A DNA stretch of 58,242 bases from Nostoc desertorum CM1-VF14 (GTDB lineage Bacteria > Cyanobacteriota > Cyanobacteriia > Cyanobacteriales > Nostocaceae), in contig JAHHHR010000012.1 of NCBI GenBank assembly GCA_019359245.1, positions 1 to 58,242 on the forward strand. The letters run 5' to 3'. Below the pieces are notes generated by a model, which made no database searches, was not told the DNA's origin, and saw nothing but the letters and a program-made list of their open reading frames with translations. The position numbers were made by a program, and so were the translations under genes. This document shows, piece by piece, positions 37,206 to 47,071 of the stretch. How positions within the stretch are numbered: position 1 is the stretch's first letter; every line of letters starts with the position of its first letter.

Positions 37206-38735
37206 TTAAAGGGCTTCTTTCCGGCGGGTTGACTTGTCACCCACTTTCTGGAACAGACCCCACTCAACTTGTTCTTCTAGATCCGCATCAACACCAGCAA
37301 ATACGTCTCGGTAGATTGTCCGAGAGCCATGCCAGAGGTGACCAAAGAAAAACAGCAGAGCAAATACAGCATGTCCAAAGGTAAACCAACCTCTAGGACT
37401 GGTGCGGAATACACCATCAGAGTTCAAGGTTTCCCGGTCAAATTCAAAGATTTCACCACCTTGAGCTTTACGAGCATACTTCTTCACATCAGCTGGCTCT
37501 GTAAAGGTTTTACCATTCAGATCGCCACCATAGAAGCTGACGGTGACACCAGATTGCTCGAAGCTATACTTAGATTCTGCCCGACGGAAGGGAATGTCAG
37601 CGCGGACAATTCCATCTGCATCGGTCAAAATTACTGGGAAGGTTTCAAAGAAGTTGGGGAGACGACGCACGGTCAATTCCCTTCCTTCAGAATCTTTGAA
37701 TACGGCGTGACCTTGCCAAGACTGAGCAATACCATCACCCTTGACCATCGGTCCTGTACGGAATAGACCGCCTTTAGCGGGACTATTACCGACGTAATCA
37801 TAGAAAGCCAGCTTTTCGGGAATCTGCGACCAAGCTTGTTCAAGGGTTGCACCTTGGGCAACACTTGTTTGGACGCGCTGCTGAATTTCTTGACGGAAGT
37901 AGCCTTGATCCCATTGATAGCGGGTTGGGCCAAACAATTCGATGGGAGTGGCGGCATTACCGTACCACATAGTACCAGCAACAACGAAAGCAGCAAAGAA
38001 AACTGCTGCAATACTGCTAGAAAGTACTGTTTCAATGTTCCCCATCCGTAGGGCTTTGTAGAGCCGTTCGGGGGGTCTGACTGTGAGGTGGAATAAGCCT
38101 GCAATAATACCAACAACGCCAGCAGCAATGTGGTGAGCCACAATGCCACCAGGGTTATATGGGTTAAAACCATCTGGGCCCCATTCTGGTGCTACTGCTT
38201 GCGCGGCTCCAGTTATACCGTAGGGGTCAGTAACCCACATTCCTGGACCAAATAGTCCGGTGAGGTGAAAAGCACCAAATCCAAAACAAAGTAGACCAGA
38301 TAAGAACAGGTGAATGCCAAACATTTTTGGCAAATCTAGAGCAGGTTCACCAGTGCGGGGATCTCTAAATAGTTCTAAATCCCAGTAAACCCAGTGCCAA
38401 ACGGCAGCTAGGAACAAAAGCCCGGAAAGAACAATGTGAGCTGCTGCAACGCCTTCAAATGACCAGAAGCCAGGATCAGTTGCTGCGCCACCAGTCACGT
38501 TCCAACCACCCCAAGATTGGGTAACGCCCAAACGCGACATGAAGGGAAGGACGAACATCCCTTGACGCCACATTGGATTGAGAACCGGATCGCTAGGGTC
38601 ATAAACAGCCAGTTCGTAGAGTGCCATCGAACCAGCCCAGCCTGCTACTAAGGCTGTGTGCATTAAGTGTACAGAAATCAGCCGCCCTGGATCATTCAGA
38701 ACGACTGTATGTACTCGGTACCAGGGTAGTCCCAT
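37206..38735 (-). CDS. psbB: Photosystem II CP47 chlorophyll protein
   Basis: 509 residues, the usual length. It starts [19 protein letters not shown], with six membrane spans, His residues for chlorophyll in [42 protein letters not shown] and [21 protein letters not shown] in register, and the large lumenal loop between spans 5 and 6. It is the inner antenna of PSII. A strong ribosome site GGAGGAG lies 8 bases before the ATG. psbT follows downstream. Confidence 0.99.
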   Translation of the reverse strand: MGLPWYRVHTVVLNDPGRLISVHLMHTALVAGWAGSMALYELAVYDPSDPVLNPMWRQGMFVLPFMSRLGVTQSWGGWNVTGGAATDPGFWSFEGVAAAHIVLSGLLFLAAVWHWVYWDLELFRDPRTGEPALDLPKMFGIHLFLSGLLCFGFGAFHLTGLFGPGMWVTDPYGITGAAQAVAPEWGPDGFNPYNPGGIVAHHIAAGVVGIIAGLFHLTVRPPERLYKALRMGNIETVLSSSIAAVFFAAFVVAGTMWYGNAATPIELFGPTRYQWDQGYFRQEIQQRVQTSVAQGATLEQAWSQIPEKLAFYDYVGNSPAKGGLFRTGPMVKGDGIAQSWQGHAVFKDSEGRELTVRRLPNFFETFPVILTDADGIVRADIPFRRAESKYSFEQSGVTVSFYGGDLNGKTFTEPADVKKYARKAQGGEIFEFDRETLNSDGVFRTSPRGWFTFGHAVFALLFFFGHLWHGSRTIYRDVFAGVDADLEEQVEWGLFQKVGDKSTRRKEAL

Positions 38736-39281
38736 CGACTACGCTCCTCCTCGATGAGTTAGTTTACAAAGCAATTTTCTTACTGAGATTCTAAGGAACG
38801 AAACTCGCCACTCAGAAAACTCCTCTTGTTTTTTGTTATTGCCACAGCCAGAACCTTACCACAGCTTGGTCTTATAAGTTAGACAGTGTGGGTGCTTTGG
38901 CAATGCTTACTCGCTCCCTTGAGATTTACCCTGTAGGGTAGCCATCACTAAGCAAAAATGAGAATGTTTTAAAAAGTGTAACTATTGATGGAATTGTTTG
39001 CAAGCGTGTAAATTGATGCGATCGCGTAGCATCTCCAAGTTTTTTCGCTACCAATCGCTGTTGGGGATTAAATTTTCTTATCTTTTCTTTATGAGGGGAG
39101 TGGGGGGCAGGGAGCAGGGAGCAGGGGGGGCAGGGAGCAGGGAGCAGGGGGAGCAGGGGGAGCAGGGGGAGCAGGGGAGACAAGGGGACAAGAGGTGAGA
39201 ATTTGAAACAAGTTTTCCCCTTGTCCCCAAGTCCTCTTGCCCATGCCCAATTCCCAATGCCCAATGCCCAATGCCCCCTAT
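38736..39281. other. Gap with G-rich tandem repeats
   Basis: 546 bases. The first part holds the psbB 5' region. From about 39095 to 39185 there is GGGAGCAGGG-type repeat, and at 39230-39275 CCCAATGCC-type repeat. A frame across these (38926-39318) is repeat-derived and not a gene. Confidence 0.75.
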
Positions 39282-39608
39282 CTACTGAACCACCAATTGG
39301 ATGTTTTGCAGTTGACACTTCGCCTCAGCCGTACCCAGGCGTTCAATTACCTGTTCAGCACTCATCAAACGCTTGAGTACTACTTGACCTATAGTCTTAC
39401 TGGCAATTACTGGTGTTGTTGGCTGCACTTCCACGGTTAAAACAGCTTCTTCAACTCGATAAAGCCACAGCAATTCATTTTGTTCCACTAAACAAATATT
39501 CATTCGCTGAATATCTGGTTGGCGTCGCCATGCGGTTATTTGCCAGAGTCCATCGGATGCCCAAACTCTAGCAACTGTCCATCCCTCAGATAGAAAGAAA
39601 TACTTCAC
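39282..39608 (-). CDS. Conserved cyanobacterial hypothetical protein, 108 residues
   Basis: Begins MKYFFLSEGWTVARVWASDG and contains QITAWRRQPDIQRMNICLVE, LWLYRVEEAVLTVEVQP, ending with a charged helix and QNIQLVVQ. It looks like a compact soluble α/β protein without signal or membrane segments. I recall similar short proteins in other filamentous cyanobacteria but cannot name a domain. The start agrees with the open frame. No linked operon. Confidence 0.6.
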   Translation of the reverse strand: MKYFFLSEGWTVARVWASDGLWQITAWRRQPDIQRMNICLVEQNELLWLYRVEEAVLTVEVQPTTPVIASKTIGQVVLKRLMSAEQVIERLGTAEAKCQLQNIQLVVQ

Positions 39609-40030
39609 GCTCTTAGTCTCACTATTTAGACTTTCAATCTGTTGTTCACGATATCGCGATCGCTATTCACTAGTAGTTATGAATTTACGACAATTTTAGT
39701 CAATGTTTAAAATTTTAATTAAATAAAAACTTTTCATTACTTAACTAATACCAAAGTTTATCATTTCGTCAATATTTGTTTGTAACAAATAGTGCAATTG
39801 CACAATAGCAATCAAATTAACTATGAAGTTTAGTATTCGTTACAAAATTTTGAGTTTGTTGCAAACTAAGTCACAATATCGAGCAAGTTTTTTCATATTT
39901 GCTGCAAGTTATGTTTATTTATAGAAGTATATTTAGTCACAGGTAGTACCGTAACTAATTGTAAAAATCAAGCACAATAGTCACAAATGTAGTAAGATTG
40001 CTGACCGCTGATATCAAATATTTTATTGCT
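39609..40030. other. AT-rich upstream region of the ABC importer
   Basis: 422 bases with the 5' region of both flanking genes. Strongly AT-rich; repeated TTGTTACAAA/TTTGTAACAA-like tracts at about 39770-39850. No gene or clear operator identified. Confidence 0.5.
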
Positions 40031-41683
40031 ATGACCTGGATTTCCTTGTCCGTGAAACGGTGGGGTCGGATTACACAATTTCTATCTTTGTTTTGTCTAT
40101 GTTTATTTTTAGTTGTTAGTTGCGCTCCTCGTCCTAACCCAACTACGCCACCATCGGGTTCTGTGAATAGCCCTACAGGTGATGGTCGTATTACTATAGG
40201 TACAACGGCAAAACCGAGAACCCTTGATCCGGCTGATACTTATGAGTTAGCAGCCTTAGGTTTAGTGTTTAATATGAGCGATCGCCTCTACACCTACGAA
40301 CCAGGAAGCACAGAAATTAAGCCCCAGCTAGCTACAGCATTACCTAAAGTTAGCCAAGATGCCTTAACTTATACCATCCCCTTACGTCAGGGAGTGGTTT
40401 TTCATGATGGGACTCCCTTCAATGCCCAAGCAATGGCGTTTACTATTAACCGCTTCATTCAAAATAAAGGAAAACCCTCTTTTTTGCTGGGAGATATAGT
40501 AGATTCGGTAAAAACCACAAGCGAGTATGAATTAACTATTAGGCTGAAAAAACCCTTTGCAGCGTTTCCGTCACTGCTGGCGTTTCCTGGGTTGTGTGCA
40601 CTTTCACCAAAAGCTTACGAACTTGGTGCAGGTAAATTTAAACCGAATATTTTTGTGGGGACTGGCCCTTACAAGTTGGGACAGTATGGTACTGATTCAA
40701 TCCGATTTGATGCATTTGATAAATATTGGGGAGAAAAACCAGCCAATAAGGGGGTTAACCTCCAAATTCAAACTAGTCCGGTTAATTTGTTTAATGCTTT
40801 CCGTACACGTGCAATCGATGTAGCTTATTTGTCGCTACAGCCAGATCAAAATCGTAGTTTAGAAGAAGGTGCTAAAAAAGGGGATTGGCAAGCGATCGCA
40901 GCTCAAGGTAGCGTAGTAAGTTATCTAGTATTAAACCGGAATCAGCAGCCCTTAGATAAATTAGAGGTAAGGCAAGCGATCGCGTCAATAATTGACCGTC
41001 CACTTTTAAATGAGCGCGCGTTACTTGGTCAAGCAGATCCGCTTTATAGCATGATTCCCACGACATTTAATGTTTCCCAGCCATTATTTAAAGATAAATA
41101 TGGCGATGCTAACTTTGATCAAGCTAAAAAATTGTTAACTACTGCTGGTTTTTCTAAAGAGAATCCGGCAAAAGTACAAATTTGGTATCCTTCTAGTTCA
41201 CCCACTCGTAGTTTGGCAGCACAGACGCTCAAATCTCTTGTCGATGCCAAGATGGATGGAATCCTGCAATTTGAAGTTACTCAAGCGGAAGGGCCTGCTT
41301 TCTTTAAAGACATTTCCAAAGGTTTATATCCAGGAGCTTTACTTGATTGGTATCCAGACTTTTTAGATCCAGATAATTACGTCCAGCCGTTTTTGTCTTG
41401 TGATAAAGGTTCAGTTGCTAAAGGATGTGAAGATGGAGGCAGTCAAACCCAGGGTTCGTTTTACTATAGTGAAGCCATCAACAAACTGATTGATCAGCAA
41501 CGCAAAGAACTAAATCCCGAAGCGCGTCAGAAAATTTTTGCAGAAATTCAAAAGCAAGTGGTTACTGATGTACCTTATGTTCCCTTATGGCAAAGCAAAG
41601 ACTATGTATTTGCCCAAAAAGGTGTTAGCAATGTACAACTAAATCCTACCCAAATTCTGGTTTACAAGACAATTAAAAAGTAG
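40031..41683 (+). CDS. Family-5 (peptide/nickel-type) substrate-binding lipoprotein
   Basis: 550 residues from the ATG at 40031 (an earlier TTG at 39998 is in frame). A lipoprotein signal with lipobox LVVSC lies at residues about 30-34. The SBP_bac_5 core is seen in GRITIGTTAKPRTLDPADTYE, YTIPLRQGVVFHDGTPFNAQ, NIFVGTGPYKLGQYG, and PYVPLWQSKDYVFAQKGVSN near the end. Binds oligopeptides or similar solutes in the periplasm. A permease gene follows after 176 bases. Ligand not predicted. Confidence 0.92.
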   Translation: MTWISLSVKRWGRITQFLSLFCLCLFLVVSCAPRPNPTTPPSGSVNSPTGDGRITIGTTAKPRTLDPADTYELAALGLVFNMSDRLYTYEPGSTEIKPQLATALPKVSQDALTYTIPLRQGVVFHDGTPFNAQAMAFTINRFIQNKGKPSFLLGDIVDSVKTTSEYELTIRLKKPFAAFPSLLAFPGLCALSPKAYELGAGKFKPNIFVGTGPYKLGQYGTDSIRFDAFDKYWGEKPANKGVNLQIQTSPVNLFNAFRTRAIDVAYLSLQPDQNRSLEEGAKKGDWQAIAAQGSVVSYLVLNRNQQPLDKLEVRQAIASIIDRPLLNERALLGQADPLYSMIPTTFNVSQPLFKDKYGDANFDQAKKLLTTAGFSKENPAKVQIWYPSSSPTRSLAAQTLKSLVDAKMDGILQFEVTQAEGPAFFKDISKGLYPGALLDWYPDFLDPDNYVQPFLSCDKGSVAKGCEDGGSQTQGSFYYSEAINKLIDQQRKELNPEARQKIFAEIQKQVVTDVPYVPLWQSKDYVFAQKGVSNVQLNPTQILVYKTIKK

Positions 41684-41809
41684 TTATTAGTCATTGAGCA
41701 TAAGTCATACAGCAGAATTCAGGAGACATAATTTAGAATTGAAACGACCTTTACACTTAGCTTTAAGAGTAAAAAAGACAAATTCCTTAACTTGAAATTC
41801 TCTGTATTC

Positions 41810-41851
41810 ACAAATGACCAATGACAAATCACAAATCACAAATGACCAATG
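41810..41851. repeat. Heptamer repeat just before dppB-like gene
   Basis: Six 7-base units (ACAAATG/ACCAATG/ACAAATC) in a row, ending 8 bases before the ATG. It occupies the position where a ribosome site should be, and none is obvious. Confidence 0.75.
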
Positions 41852-41859
41852 ACTAAAAT

Positions 41860-42885
41860 ATGTCTCGCTCTAAAGCTTTACAATATTACATCGTTTCCCG
41901 GTTGCTTCTCGCGCCACTTCAGCTATTAACAATCATCACGATTGTATTTCTTTTATTAAGAGCGACACCAGGAGATCCAGCAGATGCAATTCTCGGCGGG
42001 CGTGCGCCAGAAGCTGCTAAAGAAGAATTGCGAAAACAACTAGGTTTAAACCTTCCTCTGTGGCTACAGTACCTCAATTATTTGGGAAGCATACTGCGTT
42101 TTGATCTGGGAACGTCTTTAATGAGTCGCGGACAAAATGTTTGGGACATAATTGGGCAATATTTCCCGGCGACGGTGGAGTTAGCAGTATGTAGTATGGC
42201 AGTTGCACTCATCGTTGGAATTTTAGTTGGTACTTTTTCAGCTTCTCGTCCTGGGACATATTTTGATGTCGGTGGGCGCTTATTTGGGATCATCACCTAT
42301 GCACTCCCGATGTTTTGGGCGGGAATGCTTTTGCAGTTGATTTTCTCAGTCCAACTGGGTTGGTTTCCCAATTCCAACCGTTTTCCGCCTAATCTTCCAG
42401 CTCCCACCCCTGTGACTGGATTGTATACAATTGATAGCTTACTTGGTGGAAATTTCACCCAATTTTTCACATCTTTGCACCATCTTGCCTTACCAAGTCT
42501 CACACTAGGAATTTTGCTGAGTGGGATTTTTGAGCGAATTGTGCGAGTGAATTTAAAGCAAACTTTGCAAGCAGATTATGTAGAAGCAGCTAGAGCCAGA
42601 GGTATTGGTGAAAATAAAATTTTAACCTCTCATGCCTTAAAAAATGCATTAATTCCAGTAATTACAGTCTTAGGATTAACCTTTGCTTCTCTGTTAGGTG
42701 GGGCGATTTTAACAGAGGTAACATTTTCTTGGCCTGGGTTAGCTAATCGGCTGTATCAAGCGATCGCTGATCGCGATTATCCCACAGTCCAGGGAGTGCT
42801 AGTATTTTTTGGTGCGATCGTTGTCAGTGCCAGCATTTTAATTGATATTTTAAATGCTTATGTAGATCCGCGAATTCGATATTAG
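41860..42885 (+). CDS. Peptide-type ABC permease (DppB-like)
   Basis: 341 residues with six membrane spans. Typical DppB start: YIVSRLLLAPLQLLTIITIVFLLLRATPGDPAD in register. The EAA motif is in EAARARGIGENKILTSHALKNALIPVITVLG. It ends LIDILNAYVDPRIRY. It works with the binding protein upstream. The second permease gene (DppC-like) is on the opposite strand immediately downstream. No ATPase gene is present. Confidence 0.92.
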   Translation: MSRSKALQYYIVSRLLLAPLQLLTIITIVFLLLRATPGDPADAILGGRAPEAAKEELRKQLGLNLPLWLQYLNYLGSILRFDLGTSLMSRGQNVWDIIGQYFPATVELAVCSMAVALIVGILVGTFSASRPGTYFDVGGRLFGIITYALPMFWAGMLLQLIFSVQLGWFPNSNRFPPNLPAPTPVTGLYTIDSLLGGNFTQFFTSLHHLALPSLTLGILLSGIFERIVRVNLKQTLQADYVEAARARGIGENKILTSHALKNALIPVITVLGLTFASLLGGAILTEVTFSWPGLANRLYQAIADRDYPTVQGVLVFFGAIVVSASILIDILNAYVDPRIRY

Positions 42886-42900
42886 AGCATCGATTTAGTA

Positions 42901-42992
42901 ATCAAAACCTCACCCTACTTATGCTACGCAAAATCTATCCCTCTCCTTAGTAAGAAGAGGGATGTTCGTTAAGGACAGGGTGAGGTTTTGAT
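42901..42992. repeat. Nested foldback repeat between converging permease genes
   Basis: A 16-bp perfect inverted repeat (ATCAAAACCTCACCCT at 42901-42916; its complement at 42977-42992) encloses an inner hairpin ATCCCTCT/AGAGGGAT. The interior CTACGCAAAAYCTWTCCCTC is shared with the foldback at 46655-46742. It probably terminates both genes. Confidence 0.75.
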
Positions 42993-43028
42993 TCGATGAC
43001 TTGTGCATACAGGCACTATTCTCAGAGC

Positions 43029-44144
43029 TTATCTTCTCAAACTACGAGGATCAAGTGCATCTCGCAATCCATCACCGAGTAAGTTGAATGCTAACACTGT
43101 GAGTATAATCACCACAGCCGGCGGCCAGATTAACCAAGGTTGCAATACTAAAATTGAAGCATTGCTAGCTAGAGAAAGCATATTTCCCCAAGAAGGGTCT
43201 GGTTGTTGAATACCCAAGCCGATGAGACTCAGTATCGCTTCTGCGCCAATAAAGCTGGGAATTGCAAGAGTAGCAGAGATAACTACATAACTAGCCGTTT
43301 GCGGCAAAACGTGGCGGAGGATAATATAAAGCGGGTTTCCGCCCATTGCGCGTGACGCTTGGACAAATTCTCGCTCTTTAATTGATAGTACCTGTCCGCG
43401 GATGACTCGTGCTAAACCAGCCCAGCTAATAACCGAAGTAATCACCACAATCAGCAAAAAGCGCTGGGTACTGCTTAAACCAGCTGGTAAGACTGCTCCC
43501 AAAGTCACCAAAAGATAAATACTAGGGAAAGTCATTAGCACTTCTGCCAAACGCATAATGACGCTATCAGTCACACCGCCCAAATAGCCGGAAATTCCCC
43601 CGATGAGCAAACCGAGGGGATAAGTAATGATGATGCCAAAAATTCCAATAAACATACTGATGCGACCGCCATGCAAGAGGCGACTAAATTGGTCGCGGCC
43701 TTGGTCATCAGTACCCAATATATTGACTTTTGCTCCAGTTGTTGCACCAAATAAATGCCAATTTAAAGGAATACCAGGAAAGATTGTAACTTCATCCCAC
43801 TTCGGGGGTAGTGGCAAACTCATCTGCAACAATCGGTATTCTGGGCCAGAAACAAATAGACGCAGGGGTGATGGCTTTTTGAAGTCTACAATAAGTTCGC
43901 GATCGCCTGTTTCTAAATTCGTGTCTCCCTGAGTCGTTGGATAAACATGGGGCCCGATAAACTGCCCTGACTGAGAAACCCAGTGTATTTTAGTTGGTGG
44001 GAGTAGTGAACCATTGGGCTGTGAGGCGTAAGGGTCATAAGGAGCCACGAAATCAGCTGCAATTACTGCTATGTAGAAAATTAACAGCAAAATTGCCCCA
44101 AATCGTGCCAAAGGATTTTTCTTTAGTCGTCGCCACCAATCCAT
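43029..44144 (-). CDS. Peptide-type ABC permease (DppC-like)
   Basis: 371 residues: a short N-terminal KKNPLARFGAILLLIFYIAVIAADFVAPYDP with a first span, a large extracytoplasmic insert (about 40-130), five further spans, and the EAA motif in ASRAMGGNPLYIILRHVLPQTASYV with SFIGAEAILSLIGLGIQQPDPSWGNML in register. The DppC partner of the importer, but transcribed toward its DppB partner, an unusual layout for this operon type. It must have its own promoter in the 44145-44242 repeat-rich gap. Confidence 0.92.
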   Translation of the reverse strand: MDWWRRLKKNPLARFGAILLLIFYIAVIAADFVAPYDPYASQPNGSLLPPTKIHWVSQSGQFIGPHVYPTTQGDTNLETGDRELIVDFKKPSPLRLFVSGPEYRLLQMSLPLPPKWDEVTIFPGIPLNWHLFGATTGAKVNILGTDDQGRDQFSRLLHGGRISMFIGIFGIIITYPLGLLIGGISGYLGGVTDSVIMRLAEVLMTFPSIYLLVTLGAVLPAGLSSTQRFLLIVVITSVISWAGLARVIRGQVLSIKEREFVQASRAMGGNPLYIILRHVLPQTASYVVISATLAIPSFIGAEAILSLIGLGIQQPDPSWGNMLSLASNASILVLQPWLIWPPAVVIILTVLAFNLLGDGLRDALDPRSLRR

Positions 44145-44149
44145 AGTAG

Positions 44150-44240
44150 TTAGGAGTTATAAATTAGGAGTTATGAGTTATTAAAGTTTTATCTTAATTC
44201 ATAACTCATGATTAATAATTTTCAACTCCTAACTCCCAAC
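44150..44240. repeat. TTAGGAG-type foldback heptamers
   Basis: Runs such as GTTAGGAGTTATAAATTAGG face their complement (AACTCCTAACTCCC) at about 44222-44240. They leave little room for a conventional promoter of the DppC-like gene. Confidence 0.6.
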
Positions 44241-44242
44241 TT

Positions 44243-45124
44243 CTAATTCCCCACTCCTAACTTCTCTAAATATCGCTGCTGTTCTTGCTGTTGTTTTTCG
44301 TGTTCTACAACAAACACATTTGAGTAGAGATTAGCCAGAATTTGTTTTCCCTGCTGTGTCAGTGATAGATAATGCAGTCCCTCTTGGATATAGGGAAAGA
44401 CACCATTCCAGTAAAATTTAGCGTAGTTATTACGTAAATCGGCAGGGGTTTGATAGCCCAAAACTTTATTTACACCAGTTTCTTCAAACTCGTAAAATAA
44501 AGAAGTAATTTTTTTCAGATAACGTGGATCGCTTAGTTGACCAATCAAATCAGCAGCGCGAACTAACCCGGCAAAGCACTTTGTATCTTGATGATCTTCT
44601 GCCGCAGGCACAGGAAAGCGGGTCAATTCAATATTGCTCTTAATCGCCTCAGCATCTATTAACTTATGACCTCCAAAACGCTCATCAATAAAAAGCTTGG
44701 CTCTATCAACATGATACGGCGTGAGACTCGCATCAGAAGCGCCAGGAGCTAGAGAAATCATTTTGCCATTTTTACCTGTGGCATATAAGCCTGCTGCTTC
44801 TCGGTCTTGTCGGCAAACTCCTTTAACATAGCCAATATCATGACTCAGTAAAGAAATAATACAATGCAACCAATCTTCACTGGAAACACCGCCTTCCCTA
44901 ATGTGTTTGCCACGTAAGATTTCTTGCCCCACCAGGGTAACAAGAACTGTGTGTTCAACATTGTGATAAAGGGCGTCGCTATTGGCAATGTTTTCCAAAG
45001 CCATGTTACCAGCCCAGGCGATAATGTCCTGATAATCATTTTTAAAGCAGCCGTAGGTGCGACGGTAGCCGTCTCGAATTTCATTTACAAAGGCATCAAT
45101 TAAAATTTCAGTGGCATTGAACAT
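44243..45124 (-). CDS. HD-type metal-dependent phosphohydrolase
   Basis: 293 residues. The metal-binding pattern is seen as YHNVEHTVLV (His at about 54 and 57), SLLSHDIGYV (HD at about 95) and more distal acidic and His residues (YHVDRAKLF, EDHQDTK). It resembles cyclic-nucleotide phosphodiesterase-like HD proteins of cyanobacteria. No receiver or sensing domain is fused. The C-terminal end is a Gln/Glu-rich helix. The substrate is not predicted. It stands alone. Confidence 0.78.
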   Translation of the reverse strand: MFNATEILIDAFVNEIRDGYRRTYGCFKNDYQDIIAWAGNMALENIANSDALYHNVEHTVLVTLVGQEILRGKHIREGGVSSEDWLHCIISLLSHDIGYVKGVCRQDREAAGLYATGKNGKMISLAPGASDASLTPYHVDRAKLFIDERFGGHKLIDAEAIKSNIELTRFPVPAAEDHQDTKCFAGLVRAADLIGQLSDPRYLKKITSLFYEFEETGVNKVLGYQTPADLRNNYAKFYWNGVFPYIQEGLHYLSLTQQGKQILANLYSNVFVVEHEKQQQEQQRYLEKLGVGN

Positions 45125-45994
45125 ATCTGGTTACTCTGGTAAATACCAATTATTGATTGATTTTAAAATTCCATAATCGGGGCCACCCTCACTGGAATTT
45201 AGGGCAATGGATTTGCTCCTTTGTAACTCACGTGTAGCTGTAGACGCTAGCTTGATCTATTCCTAAATTGCATAGTAAAGAATGGTTTCCTGGCAACACA
45301 AAGGAGTCAGAGGAATTATTGATACCGTACAGAAGTTTTTATCAATATAATTTTATACATAAAATTTGGATTTAAAATTAGATAAATCTAGATTACTCCA
45401 CTAGTTTTTCATATCTAACCATTGGTTGACGGTGATCTAAATCCATGTACTGTGTGACCTTGAGTAGCTAGATGAGATGAGATAATTATTTGTATCACAA
45501 CTTACCTAAAATACCCAAGATTGTTTTAATAGTAATTACTCTTAACAAAAATGTTTTATTATATACATTTATGCCAAAGGCATTTACTATGAAATACGTC
45601 ATAGTTGATACGAAATAAATAATTTTCAAGTTTTTTTAAGAGAATATCAAGAATAGTATGCATAGACAGAAAGTGGAGCTAGGACTTTCAAGGGATGGTT
45701 AAAGCCATTATTCCTGAGTGCTGGTTTAGGAATCGCGATCGCTCGAACTGCATCATTGCCACCATCGGCGATAATGATGCAAACTTGGCAAAATTTAATT
45801 TAAGCGATCGCCAAATCTCCATACAAGAAGATAAAAGCCAGTGTTAGGCACTCATAGAATTGGGCATGTTATGTCTGCGTCCGATTTTAATGACTTCTCT
45901 GGCAATGATCGCAGTTACTCTACCCCCTGTCTATTGTGCGATCGCATTTACCAATGGGAATCATAACAAACAGATTCACCACGGTAAATATCAA
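45125..45994. other. Long AT-rich gap with small frames
   Basis: 870 bases. From 45695 a 50-codon plus-strand frame runs to 45847, and in another frame the same bases read GWLKPLFLSAGLGIAIA, like a signal peptide. Neither has a good ribosome site or a recognised family. Possibly a decayed 5' end of a gene. The rest is AT-rich. Confidence 0.4.
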
Positions 45995-46471
45995 ATGGCT
46001 TACCAAAACATCACCGCTTCCCTTTCTCCAGCAGATATCCAAGAAATTAAAGCAGCCTTTGCGACTATTGAAGCAAAGTTACCTTTTCTTGTTACCTTGA
46101 GTGCAGAAGAACGACGCAACTTATTTAAGATGGGCGATAAAAGACTAGCTTTCGTCAACACTAGCCTAATTGCTGCCCAATCTAACCGAAACATTTTACC
46201 AGCCAGTTTTGATTTAGACGAATTTGTGCGCGATTACCAACTAGCCGCTAACCTCACCGAAGTTTTGATTGGACTGCGACAACTGACAGAACAGGTAGAC
46301 GATACCCTAATGGCTGTCGGTAGCGAAGCAATGGGTAGCAGTTTGACAGTTTATGATTACGTCAAGACTGCTGCTAAGAAAACTCCAGGGTTAAAAACTA
46401 TTGCTGAACAATTAGGCGAACGGTTTAAAGCTATTAAAAGTAAACCCGCGAAAGCTGCATCTAATTCATAA
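45995..46471 (+). CDS. Conserved helical hypothetical protein, 158 residues
   Basis: Starts MAYQNITASLSPADIQEIKAAF, and contains LPFLVTLSAEERRNLFKMGDKRLAFV and LTEVLIGLRQLTEQVDDTLMAVGSEAMGSSLTVYDYVK in register. It is all helical and probably soluble. I recognise the start as a widespread bacterial family without known function. The frame extends upstream to 45860 and would then carry a hydrophobic leader, but the ATG at 45995 gives the conserved domain directly. The basic C-terminus (KSKPAKAAS) is disordered. Confidence 0.68.
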   Translation: MAYQNITASLSPADIQEIKAAFATIEAKLPFLVTLSAEERRNLFKMGDKRLAFVNTSLIAAQSNRNILPASFDLDEFVRDYQLAANLTEVLIGLRQLTEQVDDTLMAVGSEAMGSSLTVYDYVKTAAKKTPGLKTIAEQLGERFKAIKSKPAKAASNS

Positions 46472-46654
46472 AGTGTAAATATTGCTAGATGCAGGGTAAA
46501 AGTTCAAGGGGAAAGGTTAAAGGGAGATGCAATTCCTTTTTCTTTTCCCTTTCTGTTTTCTCAACTTCTGCAAGAGTCTCCTGATTTACAAAACGAGATG
46601 TATCTTTTGGTGAATGACGTGAGTTTGACAGGTGAGATCGTGTACCCCCAAAAG

Positions 46655-46742
46655 ACCTCTCCCTGGTTTGACTACGCAAAACCTTTCCCTCTCCGACTCG
46701 GAGAGGGACAGACTTGAACTTTAGTTCAAGGCAGGGAGAGGT
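46655..46742. repeat. Nested foldback repeat
   Basis: Outer arms ACCTCTCCCTG (46655-46665) and its complement (46732-46742). The inner palindrome TCCCTCTCCGA/TCGGAGAGGGA (46686-46708) has a one-base centre. Related to the element at 42901-42992. Confidence 0.75.
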
Positions 46743-46760
46743 TTCTTGAACTCACGCTGA

Positions 46761-46970
46761 ATGAACCTCAAAGCTTCGCCGATGAACCTCAAAGCTTCGC
46801 CGATGAACCTCAAAGCTTCGCCGATGAACTTCAAAGCTTCGCCGATGAACTTCAAAGCTTCGCCGATGAACCTCAAAGCTTCGCCGATGAACCTCAAAGC
46901 TTCGTCGATGAACCTCAAAGCTTCGTCAATGAACCTTAAAGCTTCGTCAATGAACCTCAAAGCTTCGTTA
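46761..46970. repeat. Ten 21-bp tandem repeats
   Basis: Ten consecutive units of ATGAACCTCAAAGCTTCGCC plus one base, with a gradient of changes: CTC/TTC/CTT in the middle, and GCCG to GTCG, GTCA and GTTA at the end of the unit toward the right. There are no spacers, so it is not CRISPR. It lies 100 bases before the NACHT gene. Confidence 0.95.
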
Positions 46971-47071
46971 ATGAGGCTTTAATACTCGTCCACAAGTATT
47001 AAAGACTCTCAATCAGGAATTAGGAATTGCAAGCTTAGTACTATACCGATAGCCGCGTGTAATCTGCCACC

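Larger units (their letters stand above)
46472..47071. other. Gap with foldback and 21-bp tandem repeat
   Basis: 600 bases. Holds a nested foldback at 46655-46742 and ten 21-bp repeats at 46761-46970. Frames on both strands through the repeats are artefacts of their periodicity. Confidence 0.75.

Noticed and set aside
38926..39318. 130-codon minus-strand frame
   Set aside because: It runs through G-rich and CCCAATGCC-type tandem repeats and gives a Pro/Leu-rich periodic sequence with no domain.
45695..45847. 50-codon frame before the helical hypothetical gene
   Set aside because: No ribosome site or family, and a competing frame over the same bases looks more like a signal peptide. Could be a decayed gene start.
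46761..46970. Possible CRISPR array or repeat-rich protein
   Set aside because: The 21-bp units directly abut without spacers. The open frames on both strands arise because the unit is a multiple of three with no stop.
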